Positions 44,907-54,297 are shown, counted from the stretch's first letter. The stretch: DNA of 64,000 nucleotides from Hymenobacter plasmatis (GCF_020711255.1 NZ_JAJFAW010000003.1:124001-188000), one strand, 5' to 3'. A program made the numbers and translations. The notes: generated from the sequence alone by a model not told the origin.

Positions 44907-47498
44907 TTAGCGGCGTAGAAAAACCCACTCGATGTCGACGTTAACCGGGGTGCCCGTGGGAGTTGCCGCGTCCCACACCACTTGCAGCACTTCCGCATTG
45001 GCAAGCTTGAAGGGGGGCTGGCTGGCGGCCTGGAACGTGAGGGGCAGGAAGCCAGGGTAGGGGCGCGGCACCAGCAGCAGCGGGGAGGGTTGAAAGGCAC
45101 TCAGCGGAATGCGTACTTCCTGCATTTCGGCGCTCAGCGGCAGTGAGGCGGAGTAGGCTTGGGCGTCTTTGGTGGCCAGAGTCACGGTGACGCGGGCGTT
45201 GGGCTGGCTGCTGCGGGCCCGCACTACCAGTTCCTTGAGGTTGGCCAGGTCGGGCTGGCGGGTGGCCGTACGGTCGCCGAAGTACACGCGCAGGCTGGCG
45301 GCGGGGCCGGTAGGGGCGGGCTGCCCGGAGCGGGGCGGGCCTTGCAGCAGGCGCAGGGCCAGGGCGCCGTCGGGCATGGTCACGTAGTCGGTCCAGGTAT
45401 TAGAGGCAATGCCTTGGGCTTCGATTCGGTCCTGGTCCTGGTTGGCCTGGAAGAGCGGCAGCGGCGTGCCGGGCCCCACAATGGGCACCTCGTAGTGCTC
45501 GGGGTGGGTGTAGTCCCAGTCGCGGGGCTGGCCGCTGAAGCCGCCGGGGAAAGTGAGGGCCTGGGCGCCTTTTCGCAACACTATCCAGTAGCGGAGCTGG
45601 CCGGCGTAGAGCAGGTCGGCGGGCACAGTGGCTTCCACGGTGGCGTAGGCGGTGCTGGTCATGGGCAGGGTGCGGGTGCGGCCGTAGTAATGTTGAGCTA
45701 CCAGAAACACGCTGTCGGTGGGAGCCAAACCGGTGAGAGTAGCGGCGATGCGCAACGGCTGGCCGGTCATGGCCTGGGCGGGCGGGCTGTGCCGCACCTG
45801 CGGGCCCAGCGCGCTGGGGGCGGGCGCCACAAATTCGCCCAGCTTGATGTAGTGGAAGGCGGTTTGCGCGGTGAAGGCGGTGGTGGACTTGCCGGCGGCG
45901 GCCAGCAGGTACACGCCGGGCCGCACGGTGGTGCGGCCCGCGGCGGCCTGGGCCTGGGCGGTGTTGCCTTCGTTCAGGCCTTTTAAGGAGAAGTTTTGGC
46001 CCAGGTCACTTAGCTCGATTTGCAGCGGCTGGGCGTTCCACAGTATCTGCGTGACGGGCTTGCTGAGCGAGGCTCTCTCAAACGGGTCGCGGATGGCCAC
46101 GGCGTCGGGCATCACCTCGAGGCGCCACACGCCGGAAGCCAGCTTGTCGAGAAAATAGGCACCCGTGCCGCCGTAGTGCACCACCGCCGACGAGCCCACG
46201 CCGGCCACGTGCTGCAGCTTGGCCGCTTGCGCGGGGGCCGTGGTGGTGTTGGCCGTGTAGTAGAATTCCTCCGGCGTGTTCATCTCGCTCAGGCCCCGCC
46301 GGTAGCTCACGTGGAAGCCGTTAAAAACGGAATCCTGCGGGTAGCGCCCAAAGGTCTGCCCGCGCTTCACATTCCGGAACACCTTGCCCGCAATCAGCAA
46401 ACTAAGGGCCTTGGCCGGGGTGTAGGCCAGGTTGAGGTAGTGGGTCTGGTACTCGGTGTTGGCATAGGCAATGGCCAAGGGGTCGTAGGCAAACTGCGTG
46501 GCCCACTGAAAGCCTGCCTCACGGAAGCTGCGGGCCATAAACGGGTACATCACCGGCTGAATAATATCGGCCGATTCGAACTCGTACACCATCTTGGCCT
46601 TGGTAGCAAAGCGCGCGTCCTGGCGGTAAGGGATGGGGTACTGGTCCACAAACGGCAGGAAGTTGCCGCGCAGCGTGTGGTTGCTCACCAGCCCCTGCGG
46701 GTACCACTGAAACGTGAGGCCGTCGACCCGGGCGTTGAGCACGGCCTCGTACACATCGGGGTTTTCCGACACGTTGTAGAACACCGGCTTGCGGCAGCCC
46801 GTGGCCCGAATGGCCTGGGCCATGCGGTCGGCAAAGCTGGTGATTTCGGCCTCGGGCTTGTGGTACTTGGGCTCGTTGCACACCTCGAAGGCGATGATGT
46901 TCGGGTCTGCGCGGTTGAGCTGCTGGGTGTAGGGGTTTCGGTGGTTGAGAAACTGCGTGAGGTAGCGCTCCTGGGCCGCAATGGCGCGCGGGTTGGTGTA
47001 GGCCTGGCTTTTGGAATAGATGCTGGAAAAGCCCGTGCCAGTGTCCTTTTCGGGGTAGCCGTTGTTCCAGTAAGCAATGGGCGTGAGGATGATTTTGATG
47101 CCGCGCTGCTTGAGCTGATTCACCAGGAAGTCGAGCAGGCGCAGGTGCTCATTCTCCAACAAGTTGCCGGTGGTGTCCGTGATTTCGACGTCCCACACGT
47201 GCACCCGAAACGCATCGACGCCCAGCCGCGCCAGGTGGTACACGTCCCGGGCAATGACTTGCTCGTGGGGTACGCCCAGCTTCTGGTGGGCCCGATAAGA
47301 ATAGGCAAACGGTGTAGTGTAGTTCACGCCAAACAAGGCCACTTCCTGCTTGCCTTTCTGCCAGCGCAGCACCCCTTTTTTATCCACGAACACATCGCCA
47401 CTGGGCTCGCGCCCGGCTTCCTGGGCCTGGGCTACGGCTGGCACAATCGTTTGATAAAGCAGCGCAATAAAAAACAGAAAACGGCTGCCAGTAAGCAT
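44907..47498 (-). CDS. Secreted GH5-like (clan A) glycoside hydrolase
   Basis: An 863-residue secreted protein; start ATG 47498 gives signal peptide RFLFFIALLYQTIVPAVAQAQ (about residues 5-25), while an earlier ATG at 47537 adds 13 charged residues. The TIM barrel (about residues 40-400) has GVNYTTPFAYSYRAHQ, IKIILTPIAYWNNGY, the acid/base in IAFEVCNEPKYHKP and the nucleophile in AKMVYEFESADI, the clan-A pattern of cellulase-like families. The C-terminal 400 residues are beta-sandwich domains. The exact family and substrate are unsure. Being next to GH53 and GH2 it likely acts on galactan or its side chains. The two flanking genes are on the same strand. Confidence 0.8.
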   Translation of the reverse strand: MLTGSRFLFFIALLYQTIVPAVAQAQEAGREPSGDVFVDKKGVLRWQKGKQEVALFGVNYTTPFAYSYRAHQKLGVPHEQVIARDVYHLARLGVDAFRVHVWDVEITDTTGNLLENEHLRLLDFLVNQLKQRGIKIILTPIAYWNNGYPEKDTGTGFSSIYSKSQAYTNPRAIAAQERYLTQFLNHRNPYTQQLNRADPNIIAFEVCNEPKYHKPEAEITSFADRMAQAIRATGCRKPVFYNVSENPDVYEAVLNARVDGLTFQWYPQGLVSNHTLRGNFLPFVDQYPIPYRQDARFATKAKMVYEFESADIIQPVMYPFMARSFREAGFQWATQFAYDPLAIAYANTEYQTHYLNLAYTPAKALSLLIAGKVFRNVKRGQTFGRYPQDSVFNGFHVSYRRGLSEMNTPEEFYYTANTTTAPAQAAKLQHVAGVGSSAVVHYGGTGAYFLDKLASGVWRLEVMPDAVAIRDPFERASLSKPVTQILWNAQPLQIELSDLGQNFSLKGLNEGNTAQAQAAAGRTTVRPGVYLLAAAGKSTTAFTAQTAFHYIKLGEFVAPAPSALGPQVRHSPPAQAMTGQPLRIAATLTGLAPTDSVFLVAQHYYGRTRTLPMTSTAYATVEATVPADLLYAGQLRYWIVLRKGAQALTFPGGFSGQPRDWDYTHPEHYEVPIVGPGTPLPLFQANQDQDRIEAQGIASNTWTDYVTMPDGALALRLLQGPPRSGQPAPTGPAASLRVYFGDRTATRQPDLANLKELVVRARSSQPNARVTVTLATKDAQAYSASLPLSAEMQEVRIPLSAFQPSPLLLVPRPYPGFLPLTFQAASQPPFKLANAEVLQVVWDAATPTGTPVNVDIEWVFLRR

Positions 47499-47537
47499 GC
47501 AACGAAGCGGGCGAAGGGGTGGGGCGGGTATCGTCAT

Positions 47538-47844
47538 GCGAGGGTGGCCGACGCGAGCGGCAGAAGGTGAATAATGAGCTGGTTAGGCCCGGAAAGCAGT
47601 ATTGGGGCTCCGGTGGGGCCTGCCGCACCGGGCCACCTTGGAGTACGTGAGCGAACCAGCGCCCAGGGGCCGGGCCGGAGCCAGCGGTTCCCGTTGCCAA
47701 CACAAAGGTTGGTGTATATACTGGAATTGCGCACTACTTTTCGGGTGTCACACGCTATTGGCAGCTGCTAAAGTCCCAAGTTGCGTACAGTTTTTACCCT
47801 TCTAGCTCAATTTCCTCCTTTCGCCTTCATTCCCGCTTTCGCTC
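47538..47844. other. Divergent promoter region between GH5-like gene and galK
   Basis: 307 bases with no gene. They hold AT-rich parts such as TTGGTGTATATACTGG (about 47709) and GTACAGTTTTTACCC (about 47785). An AGCTCAA heptamer lies at 47804, 41 bases before galK. Control of both the glycanase genes and galKT from here is likely, but no operator could be defined. Confidence 0.45.
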
Positions 47845-49020
47845 ATGTCAGCACCTCTTGCCCAAGCCGTTCTCGCCGAATTCAAACAGCATTTTGGCTA
47901 CGAGCCCATGCTGGTGCGGGCGCCCGGCCGCGTCAATCTCATCGGCGAGCACACCGACTACAACGGCGGCTATGTGCTGCCGGCGGCCATCGATAAGGAG
48001 GCGATTTTTGCGGTGGGCCTGAACGGGGGCACCGAAATCCGGCTCATCTCCCACGATTTGGGCGAGACCTTTACCCTGGCCAATGTGGCCGAAGTGAGCC
48101 CCAGCCAAACCCATTGGGCCAATTACCTGCTGGGCGTGGTGGCCCAGCTCCAGCAGCGTGGCGTGGTGGTGCCGGGGTTCGATTGCGTGTTTGGGGCCAA
48201 CATTCCGGTGGGGGCGGGCATGTCGTCGTCAGCGGCGCTGGAATGCGGGCTGGCCTTTGCCCTCAACCACCTGCTGCACGCCAACATTGGGCTAATGGAG
48301 CTGGCCCACGTGGCCCAGAAAGCCGAGCACACCTACGCCGGAGTGCAGTGCGGCCTCATGGACCAGTTTGCCAGCCTGTTTGGGCGCGCGGGGCAGGTGG
48401 TGCGGCTCGATTGCCGCTCGCTCGAGTACGCGTACTTTCCTTTCGATACTACGGCCAGCCGCATTGTGCTCTGCAACTCGGGCGTGAAGCATAGCCTGGC
48501 CACTTCGGCGTATAACACCCGCCGCGAGGAGTGCGAGCGCGGCGTGGCCGTGCTCCAGCAATACTACCCCGCCGTGCAAAGCCTGCGCGACGCCACCGTG
48601 GCCCAACTCGACGCCCACCGCGACGAGTTGGGCGATACCGTGTACCGCCGCTGCGCCTACGTGGTTAAGGAAAACGGCCGCGTAGAAACCGGCTGCCGCC
48701 ACCTCGAAGCCGGCGACCTCACCGCCTTTGGGCAGGACATGTACGCTTCGCACGCCGGCCTGCGCGACGACTATGAAGTGAGCTGCGTGGAGCTGGATGC
48801 GCTGGTGGAAGCGGCCCGCGGCGTGCCCGGCGTATATGGCTCCCGCATGATGGGCGGCGGCTTCGGCGGCTGCACCATTAACCTGGTGGCGCCCGAGCAC
48901 GTCGACGCATTCATTGCGCACGTGAGCGCGGCGTATCAGCAGCAGTTCGGCCGCGTTCCCGAAACCTACCAGACCACCATCGTGGCCGGGGTAAGTCCCT
49001 TGGCCGCGGCGGCCCAATAA
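47845..49020 (+). CDS. galK: Galactokinase
   Basis: A 391-residue GHMP kinase that phosphorylates alpha-D-galactose at C1, the first step of the Leloir pathway. The galactokinase signature VRAPGRVNLIGEHTDYNGGYVLPAAID is complete (shown as GRVNLIGEHTDYNGGYVLPA). It is followed by the phosphate-binding IPVGAGMSSSAALECGLAFAL (as GAGMSSSAAL) and the third motif SRMMGGGFGGCTINLV. Length matches E. coli GalK (382). It precedes galT on the same strand and diverges from the galactan hydrolase genes, tying the two parts of the locus together. Confidence 0.97.
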   Translation: MSAPLAQAVLAEFKQHFGYEPMLVRAPGRVNLIGEHTDYNGGYVLPAAIDKEAIFAVGLNGGTEIRLISHDLGETFTLANVAEVSPSQTHWANYLLGVVAQLQQRGVVVPGFDCVFGANIPVGAGMSSSAALECGLAFALNHLLHANIGLMELAHVAQKAEHTYAGVQCGLMDQFASLFGRAGQVVRLDCRSLEYAYFPFDTTASRIVLCNSGVKHSLATSAYNTRREECERGVAVLQQYYPAVQSLRDATVAQLDAHRDELGDTVYRRCAYVVKENGRVETGCRHLEAGDLTAFGQDMYASHAGLRDDYEVSCVELDALVEAARGVPGVYGSRMMGGGFGGCTINLVAPEHVDAFIAHVSAAYQQQFGRVPETYQTTIVAGVSPLAAAAQ

Positions 49021-49029
49021 CCCAAGAAC

Positions 49030-49217
49030 GTCATGCTGAGCGCAGCCGAAGCATCTCTACCTCAATACTAACTATAATCGGCTGTCATGCTGAGCTTGCG
49101 AAGCACCTTCTCACGGCTAAACGAGCAGTTCTGACGTGATAAGATGCTTCCTGCGTCAGCATGACAGACGGTTGGCTTACTGCTGCACGCAAGTTGCTTC
49201 GGCCAGCTCAGCATGAC
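49030..49217. repeat. REP-like palindromic element, copy C, composite, plus an extra arm
   Basis: A single arm (49030-49060, GTCATGCTGAGCGCAGCCGA then AGCATCTCTAC), a 21-base spacer and a hairpin (49082-49167; outer CTGTCATGCTGAGC, inner ACGTGATAAGATGCTTCC) make a 138-base composite. A further reverse arm occupies 49191-49217 (GCTTCGGCCAGCTCAGCATG then AC), inside which an ATG at 49213 lies. This ATG is not taken as the galT start. Confidence 0.9.
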
Positions 49218-49248
49218 CGTTGCTATTAAGACTAAAAACCCTCAATCC

Positions 49249-50316
49249 ATGGCATCTTTCGATAGCACCGAACACCCGCACCGTCGCTTCAATGCCTTAT
49301 CTGGCGAATGGGTGCTGGTGTCGCCGCACCGCTCCAGGCGCCCCTGGCAGGGCCAGCAGGAGGAGGCCGAAACCGAGCAGCGCCCCACCTACGACCCCAC
49401 CTGCTACCTCTGCCCCGGCAACAGCCGCGTGGGCGGCGAAATAAACCCGCCCTACGCCAGCACGTTCGTGTTTAACAACGATTTTGGCGCGCTGCAGGCC
49501 GAGGTGCCCACCGGCAGCATCAACCAGGGCGGCCTGCTGCTGGCCGAGGCCGAGTCGGGCGTGTGCCGGGTTATCTGCTTCTCGCCGCGCCACGACCTGA
49601 CGCTGCCCGAGATGACGGTGCCCGCTATCCGGCAGGTGGTGGATTTGTGGGTGGAGGAATTTCAGACCCTCGGCGCCCGCCCCGACATCAACTACGTCCA
49701 GATTTTTGAGAACAAAGGCGCCATGATGGGCTGCTCCAACCCGCACCCGCACGGCCAGATTTGGGCCCAGCGCACCGTGCCCGGCGAGCCCGCCAAGGAA
49801 AGCGTGCAGCAGCTGGCCTACTTCCAGGAGCACGGCCGCACCCTGCTGAGCGACTACCTGGCCATCGAGCTGGAGCAGAAGGAGCGCATCGTGCTCGAAA
49901 ACGAGCATTTTGTGGTGTTGGTGCCGTTCTGGGCCGTGTGGCCCTTCGAAACCCTGCTGGTGGCCCGCCGGCCCGTGCAGGACATCACCCAGCTCACCGC
50001 CCCCGAGCGCGACGCGCTGGCCGACGCCCTGCGCCGCCTCACCATCCGCTACGACAACCTGTTCAACATCTCCTTCCCGTACTCAGCCGGCCTGCACCAG
50101 CGCCCCACCGACGGGCAGGAGCACCCCGAGTGGCACCTGCACATGCATTTCTACCCGCCACTGCTGCGCTCGGCCACCGTGCGTAAGTTTATGGTTGGAT
50201 ACGAAATGCTCGGCGACCCGCAGCGCGACGTTACCCCCGAATTCAGCGCCGGGCGGCTGCGCGAGCAGTCGGAAGTGCATTATAAGAGTGAGAAGTTGAG
50301 AGTGACTAATGACTAG
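49249..50316 (+). CDS. galT: Galactose-1-phosphate uridylyltransferase
   Basis: A 355-residue HIT-superfamily enzyme that exchanges galactose 1-phosphate and UDP-glucose. It begins [20 protein letters not shown], matching the E. coli N-terminus, so ATG 49249 is chosen. An ATG at 49213 lies within a dispersed repeat arm and adds 12 unrelated residues. The zinc Cys pair is CYLCPGN, the catalytic HPH is in [14 protein letters not shown], and [14 protein letters not shown] is at the C-terminal end. Its last residues (SEKLRVTND) fall in a low-complexity stretch of GAGTGA/AATGAC words. It lies downstream of galK with only repeat DNA between. Confidence 0.95.
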   Translation: MASFDSTEHPHRRFNALSGEWVLVSPHRSRRPWQGQQEEAETEQRPTYDPTCYLCPGNSRVGGEINPPYASTFVFNNDFGALQAEVPTGSINQGGLLLAEAESGVCRVICFSPRHDLTLPEMTVPAIRQVVDLWVEEFQTLGARPDINYVQIFENKGAMMGCSNPHPHGQIWAQRTVPGEPAKESVQQLAYFQEHGRTLLSDYLAIELEQKERIVLENEHFVVLVPFWAVWPFETLLVARRPVQDITQLTAPERDALADALRRLTIRYDNLFNISFPYSAGLHQRPTDGQEHPEWHLHMHFYPPLLRSATVRKFMVGYEMLGDPQRDVTPEFSAGRLREQSEVHYKSEKLRVTND

Positions 50317-50394
50317 TGACCAATGACCAATTGGTCGTTGAGCTAACTCTTCATTCCTCATTCTTAATTCTTCATTAAGTGAAGCGTCAGCCTT

Positions 50395-51117
50395 GTGAGA
50401 GAATACCTCCTGTTCGTCGATACCGAAACCTCGGGCATTCCGCGCGACTGGAGCAAGCCGTATTCCAGCCGCGACAACTGGCCGCACATCGTGCAGCTGG
50501 CCTGGGTGGTGTACACCCGCGATGGCCAGGAAGTGAAGGCCGAAAACCACTACATCCAGCCCAACGACTACGACATGAGCCCGGCGTCGGGCAGCATCCA
50601 CGGCCTGACGCTGGACTTTTTGCGCGACAACGGCAAGCCCCGGCACACCGTGATGCACCGCCTGCACCGCGACCTGCTGCGCTACCACCCGCTGGTGGTG
50701 GCCCACTTCATGCAGCTCGATTACCACATGGTGAGCGTGGGGTTTTACCGCGCGGGCCTGCAAAATCCGCTCGAGCACCTGCCCACCTTCTGCACCATGC
50801 GCGCTACCGGCGAGCTGGTGCGCTACACCAACCGCCGTTTTCTGCGCCTCGGCGAGCTCTACCAGCGCCTGTTTCACGAGCCCATGCCCCAGCAGCACGA
50901 CGCCCTGGCCGACGCCTACGCCACGGCCCGCTGCTTTTTTGAGCTGGAGCGGCAAGGCGCCATCACCCCCGAAACCATTGCCCAACAAGGCCCCGTGGGC
51001 CTGGCTAATCCATTAAATGCCGGCAAACCCAAGGGCCGCTTCAAAGTGGGCGTGGCGGCGTGGCTGCTGATAAGCGGGCTAGCATTGGTGGTGCTGGCTT
51101 TTTTACTGATTGCGTGA
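50395..51117 (+). CDS. DEDDh-type 3'-5' exonuclease with C-terminal membrane anchor
   Basis: A 240-residue protein. The exonuclease fold shows motif I LFVDTETSGIP with Asp-Glu, motif II VVAHFMQLDYHM and motif III QQHDALADAYATARCFF with the His-Asp pair (DEDDh class, as in DnaQ). The C-terminus adds one hydrophobic helix (VGVAAWLLISGLALVVLAFLLIA) that would anchor it in the inner membrane, unlike DNA polymerase proofreading subunits. The start is GTG at 50395. It lies 244 bases upstream of a cNMP/CBS/DUF294 gene, and a functional link with it is inferred. Confidence 0.85.
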   Translation: MREYLLFVDTETSGIPRDWSKPYSSRDNWPHIVQLAWVVYTRDGQEVKAENHYIQPNDYDMSPASGSIHGLTLDFLRDNGKPRHTVMHRLHRDLLRYHPLVVAHFMQLDYHMVSVGFYRAGLQNPLEHLPTFCTMRATGELVRYTNRRFLRLGELYQRLFHEPMPQQHDALADAYATARCFFELERQGAITPETIAQQGPVGLANPLNAGKPKGRFKVGVAAWLLISGLALVVLAFLLIA

Positions 51118-51146
51118 GAAAAGCGAGTTTATGAATACCACTAAAT

Positions 51147-51282
51147 GTCATGCTGAGCTTGTCGAAGCATCTCTACTGCATTACCAATTCAATCGCCTGT
51201 CATGCTGAGGCACGAAGCATCTTATCCCCGTCGAACGAACCGTTGTGGCTTGATAAGATGCTTCGCAGGCTCAGCATGACAG
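51147..51282. repeat. REP-like palindromic element, copy D, composite
   Basis: A single arm (51147-51176, GTCATGCTGAGCTTGTCGA then AGCATCTCTAC), a 20-base spacer and a hairpin (51197-51282; CTGTCATGCTGAGGCACGAA ... TTCGCAGGCTCAGCATGACA) total 136 bases, the same plan and length as copies C and E. Confidence 0.92.
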
Positions 51283-51361
51283 CCGATTGGGCTAATGAAC
51301 TGAGCCACCCAAACTGCTCCGCTCGGCATTCTAATTTTACCCGCCTAATACCCTTTCCGGC

Positions 51362-53269
51362 ATGAGCGCAAGACTCGACTTTCTTAGAACTGTAAAGCCC
51401 TTCGACCTGCTGCCTGAGGAGGTGCTGGCCGAGGTGGCCGAGGCCCTGGAAGAAGTGCGCCACCCGCGCGAGGCCATCATCTACTACCAGGACGTGTCGA
51501 AGATGCGCGGGCTCGACATCATCGTGGAAGGCGAGTACGAAACGTTTTTCTACGACAGCCAGCAAAACCGGCGCGTGATAGAGTACAGCCGCCCGGGCAA
51601 CTGCTACGGCGGCATCTCGGTGCTGCTCAACAAGAAACGGTCGCTGCGCACGGTGCTGGCCAAGAAAGACACCCGCGTGTATTTCCTGCACCGCCGCGAG
51701 TTCCGGTCCTTGTGCCAGGCCTACGAGGAGTTCTTTCACTTCTTCACGGCGCGCTACGGCCAGCGCATGCTCAACGAGGAGTACGCCAACTTTGTGCGCC
51801 CCGCCAGCAGCGCCGGTGAAAACTACCTGGCCTCCGACCAGCTCTTTTCGCGCCGAATCGAAACGCTGGAACTGCGCCCCGTGGCCGCCTGCCCGGCCAG
51901 CACGCCCATTCACGAAGTGGCCCGGCGCATGGCCGCCGCCCGCACCAGCTGCTACTTCATCCACGATGACGACGGTGGGCACATCAACGGGTATGTTACC
52001 GACATTACGCTGCGCGACAAGGTGGTGGCCGGCCTGGCCGATGCCCGGCAGCCGGTGGGCGCCATCATGGATGCGCCGGTGGTGAGCATCAGCACCAAGG
52101 CCTTTGTGCACGAGGCCATTCTGCTGATGTTTCGCACCAAAACGCGCTATCTGCTGGTGGAACGGGACGGCGAATACGTGGGCTCTTTGAGCCGTAACAA
52201 GCTCCTGACCGACGACCAGGCCCAGTCGCCGTTCATCTTCATTCAGTCGGTGAAGCAGGCCCAGGCGGTGCCCGAGCTCAAGCGCCGCTGGGAGCAGGTG
52301 CCCGAGATGGTGTACCAGCTCCTGAACCGCGGCGTGAAGCCCGAAATTGTGAACCAGGTCATCACCACTGTGTCCGATACCATTGCCCTGAAGGTGATTG
52401 AGGACACCATAGCCGAACTGGGGCCGCCGCCGGCCAAGTTCGTGTACATGGTGCTGGGCAGCGAGGGCCGCAAGGAGCAAACCTTGCTCACCGACCAGGA
52501 CAACGCCATTATCTACGAAGACAAGGCCAACGAGCAGCGCGAAACCGTGCGGGCGTACTTCCTCAAGTTTGCCGAAATCGTGTCGGACCGGCTCAACGAC
52601 ATCGGTTTCAGCTTCTGCGAGGGCGGCTTTATGGCCAAAAACCCCAAGTGGACCCATTCGCTCTCGCACTGGAAGCGCAACTACGTGGCCTGGATGACCG
52701 ACTCGAACCCCGAAACGGGCATGCAGTTCGCAGCTTCCTTCGACTGCCGCTACCTCTACGGTGACGCCACCATCATGCAGGAGCTGCACGAGTTTCTGGA
52801 CGTGGAGCTGCAAAAGCCCATCGACCGGTTCTTCCACTACATGGCCGTCAATGCCTTGCAGTACGAGCCGCCGCTCACGTTTTTCCGCAATATCCGCACG
52901 TTTGCCGTGGGCTCGCAGCAGGTTTTCAACCTCAAGAAAACCATGTCGCCCATCGTGGATTTGGTGCGCATGTACGCCCTCAAGCACCGCATCTTCGCCA
53001 CCAACACCGGCGAGCGGCTGGAGGCCCTGCGCGCCCAAGGCGTGTTCACCGAGCCCGAGGTGCAGGAGCTGCTGCAGTCTTACTACTATCTCATGGGCGT
53101 GCGGCTCAAGAAGCAGGCAGTGCAGATTATGAAGGACAAAGTAGCGCCCGACAACTACCTCGACCCCAAAACCCTGACCAAAGTGGAGCAGGTGACGCTG
53201 AAGGAAATCTTCAAAGTCATTGCCGATTTCCAGCTCAAGATTAAGGTGGGGTTTACGAAGTCGTTGTAG
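51362..53269 (+). CDS. cNMP-binding / CBS / DUF294 nucleotidyltransferase-like protein
   Basis: A 635-residue cytoplasmic protein. The N-terminal cyclic-nucleotide-binding-like domain (about residues 10-130) has IIVEGEYETFFYD, YSRPGNCYGGISVLLNK and VYFLHRREFRSL. A pair of CBS domains follows (about 180-300, IHEVARRMAAARTSCYFI and MDAPVVSISTKAFVHEAILLM). The nucleotidyltransferase-like DUF294 domain has YMVLGSEGRKEQTLLTDQDNAIIY, with the GSxxR and DxD of the polymerase-beta fold. The C-terminal substrate-binding region completes it. In other bacteria such proteins sit beside DnaQ-like exonucleases or sodium/solute symporters; here a DEDDh exonuclease precedes. The nucleotide transferred and its target are unknown. 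Confidence 0.9.
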   Translation: MSARLDFLRTVKPFDLLPEEVLAEVAEALEEVRHPREAIIYYQDVSKMRGLDIIVEGEYETFFYDSQQNRRVIEYSRPGNCYGGISVLLNKKRSLRTVLAKKDTRVYFLHRREFRSLCQAYEEFFHFFTARYGQRMLNEEYANFVRPASSAGENYLASDQLFSRRIETLELRPVAACPASTPIHEVARRMAAARTSCYFIHDDDGGHINGYVTDITLRDKVVAGLADARQPVGAIMDAPVVSISTKAFVHEAILLMFRTKTRYLLVERDGEYVGSLSRNKLLTDDQAQSPFIFIQSVKQAQAVPELKRRWEQVPEMVYQLLNRGVKPEIVNQVITTVSDTIALKVIEDTIAELGPPPAKFVYMVLGSEGRKEQTLLTDQDNAIIYEDKANEQRETVRAYFLKFAEIVSDRLNDIGFSFCEGGFMAKNPKWTHSLSHWKRNYVAWMTDSNPETGMQFAASFDCRYLYGDATIMQELHEFLDVELQKPIDRFFHYMAVNALQYEPPLTFFRNIRTFAVGSQQVFNLKKTMSPIVDLVRMYALKHRIFATNTGERLEALRAQGVFTEPEVQELLQSYYYLMGVRLKKQAVQIMKDKVAPDNYLDPKTLTKVEQVTLKEIFKVIADFQLKIKVGFTKSL

Positions 53270-53334
53270 GGTAGGAGGGGCCGCCCTTCGGCCCCGGCTT
53301 TTTCCGGAGTGCTTAGAGCATTTTCGGAATCGTT

Positions 53335-53411
53335 GGGCAGTAGCGCGGACTTTTAGTCCGCGAGTCCGTGCCGCCTACTGCCTCGCGGACTAAAAGTCCG
53401 CGCTACTGCCC
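53335..53411. repeat. GCGGACTTTTAGTCCGC hairpin repeat
   Basis: Perfect 30-bp inverted arms (53335-53364 and 53382-53411; outer GGGCAGTAGCGC, centre word GGACTTTTAGTCC, itself a palindrome) are separated by 17 bases. It differs from the CATGCAGAGCG family. It lies between the DUF294 gene and a secreted protein gene and may serve as a terminator-like structure. Confidence 0.88.
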
Positions 53412-53439
53412 AGCCGAACCCACACCCTGAAACCGTTCT

Positions 53440-54297
53440 ATGCTGTACCTACTGCGCGACATCCTGTTTCCCGTAGTGGTATTCCTGCACGCGGTACTGA
53501 TTGGGGCACCGGCCAACCACGGACGCGGGCCTTTCCGGCACGCCGCCTACCGCGTGCGCCGGGCCGGGCGGCTGCCCCACTCGCTGCGCGAAAGCTCGGG
53601 ACTGGCGCGGGCCGATTCCCTGCGCGGCCTGTGGACCCAGGGCGACGGCGGCACCCCGCCCGTGCTCACGCTGGTGGCGCTGCCCGGCACCATCCTGGGC
53701 ACGCTCGACCTGACCCCGCTGCCCAACCGCGACTGGGAAGACCTAACCCAGGACCCGGCCGGCCGCCTCTACATCGGCGATTTTGGCAACAACGACAACG
53801 AGCGCCAAGACCTGGCCATTTACCGCGTAAACCCGCACCAGGCCCACGCCGTGGTTGATACCATTGCCTTTCGCTACCCCGACCAGCGCGCGTTTCCGCC
53901 GCCCCGCGGCCGGCGCAACTTCGACTGCGAAGCCTTTTTCTGGTACCGCGACACCCTGCATCTGTTCAGCAAAGACCGCAGCCGGCGGCAGTGGACGAAG
54001 CACTACGTGCTGCCGGCACGGCCCGGGCACTACGTGGCCACGCTACTCGACAGCATTCAGCTCAACCGCCCCATCACGGCCGCCGACATCAGCCCCGATG
54101 GGCGCACGGTGGCACTGCTGGGCTACGGCGGCGTCTTTCTGTTTGGGGGCCCGCCCGGCCCGCACCTCTTCGATGGGCCCAAGCGCTTCCGGGCGCTGCC
54201 CACCAGCGGCCAGGCCGAGGGCCTGGTGTTCCTCGACGACTCCACCTTTGTGGTGAGCAACGAGCAGGGCCGCCTCTACCGGGCCACGCCGCGGTAA
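53440..54297 (+). CDS. Secreted beta-propeller-like protein of unknown function
   Basis: A 285-residue protein with a hydrophobic N-terminus (LLRDILFPVVVFLHAVLIG) that is a signal peptide or anchor. Repeated strand-like units occur, for example RDWEDLTQDPAGRLYIGDFG, NNDNERQDLAIYRVNP, DISPDGRTVALLGYGGVFLF and GQAEGLVFLDDSTFVVSNEQ. They resemble the six- or seven-bladed propellers of the SdiA-regulated/NHL-like type, with RNFDCEAFFWYRDTLHLFS as another blade. It would sit in the periplasm or on the surface, but the ligand is unknown. It stands alone. Confidence 0.7.
   Translation: MLYLLRDILFPVVVFLHAVLIGAPANHGRGPFRHAAYRVRRAGRLPHSLRESSGLARADSLRGLWTQGDGGTPPVLTLVALPGTILGTLDLTPLPNRDWEDLTQDPAGRLYIGDFGNNDNERQDLAIYRVNPHQAHAVVDTIAFRYPDQRAFPPPRGRRNFDCEAFFWYRDTLHLFSKDRSRRQWTKHYVLPARPGHYVATLLDSIQLNRPITAADISPDGRTVALLGYGGVFLFGGPPGPHLFDGPKRFRALPTSGQAEGLVFLDDSTFVVSNEQGRLYRATPR

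Noticed and set aside
46020..47570. A 516-codon plus-strand frame opposite the GH5-like enzyme
   Set aside because: Antisense shadow; composition bias only.
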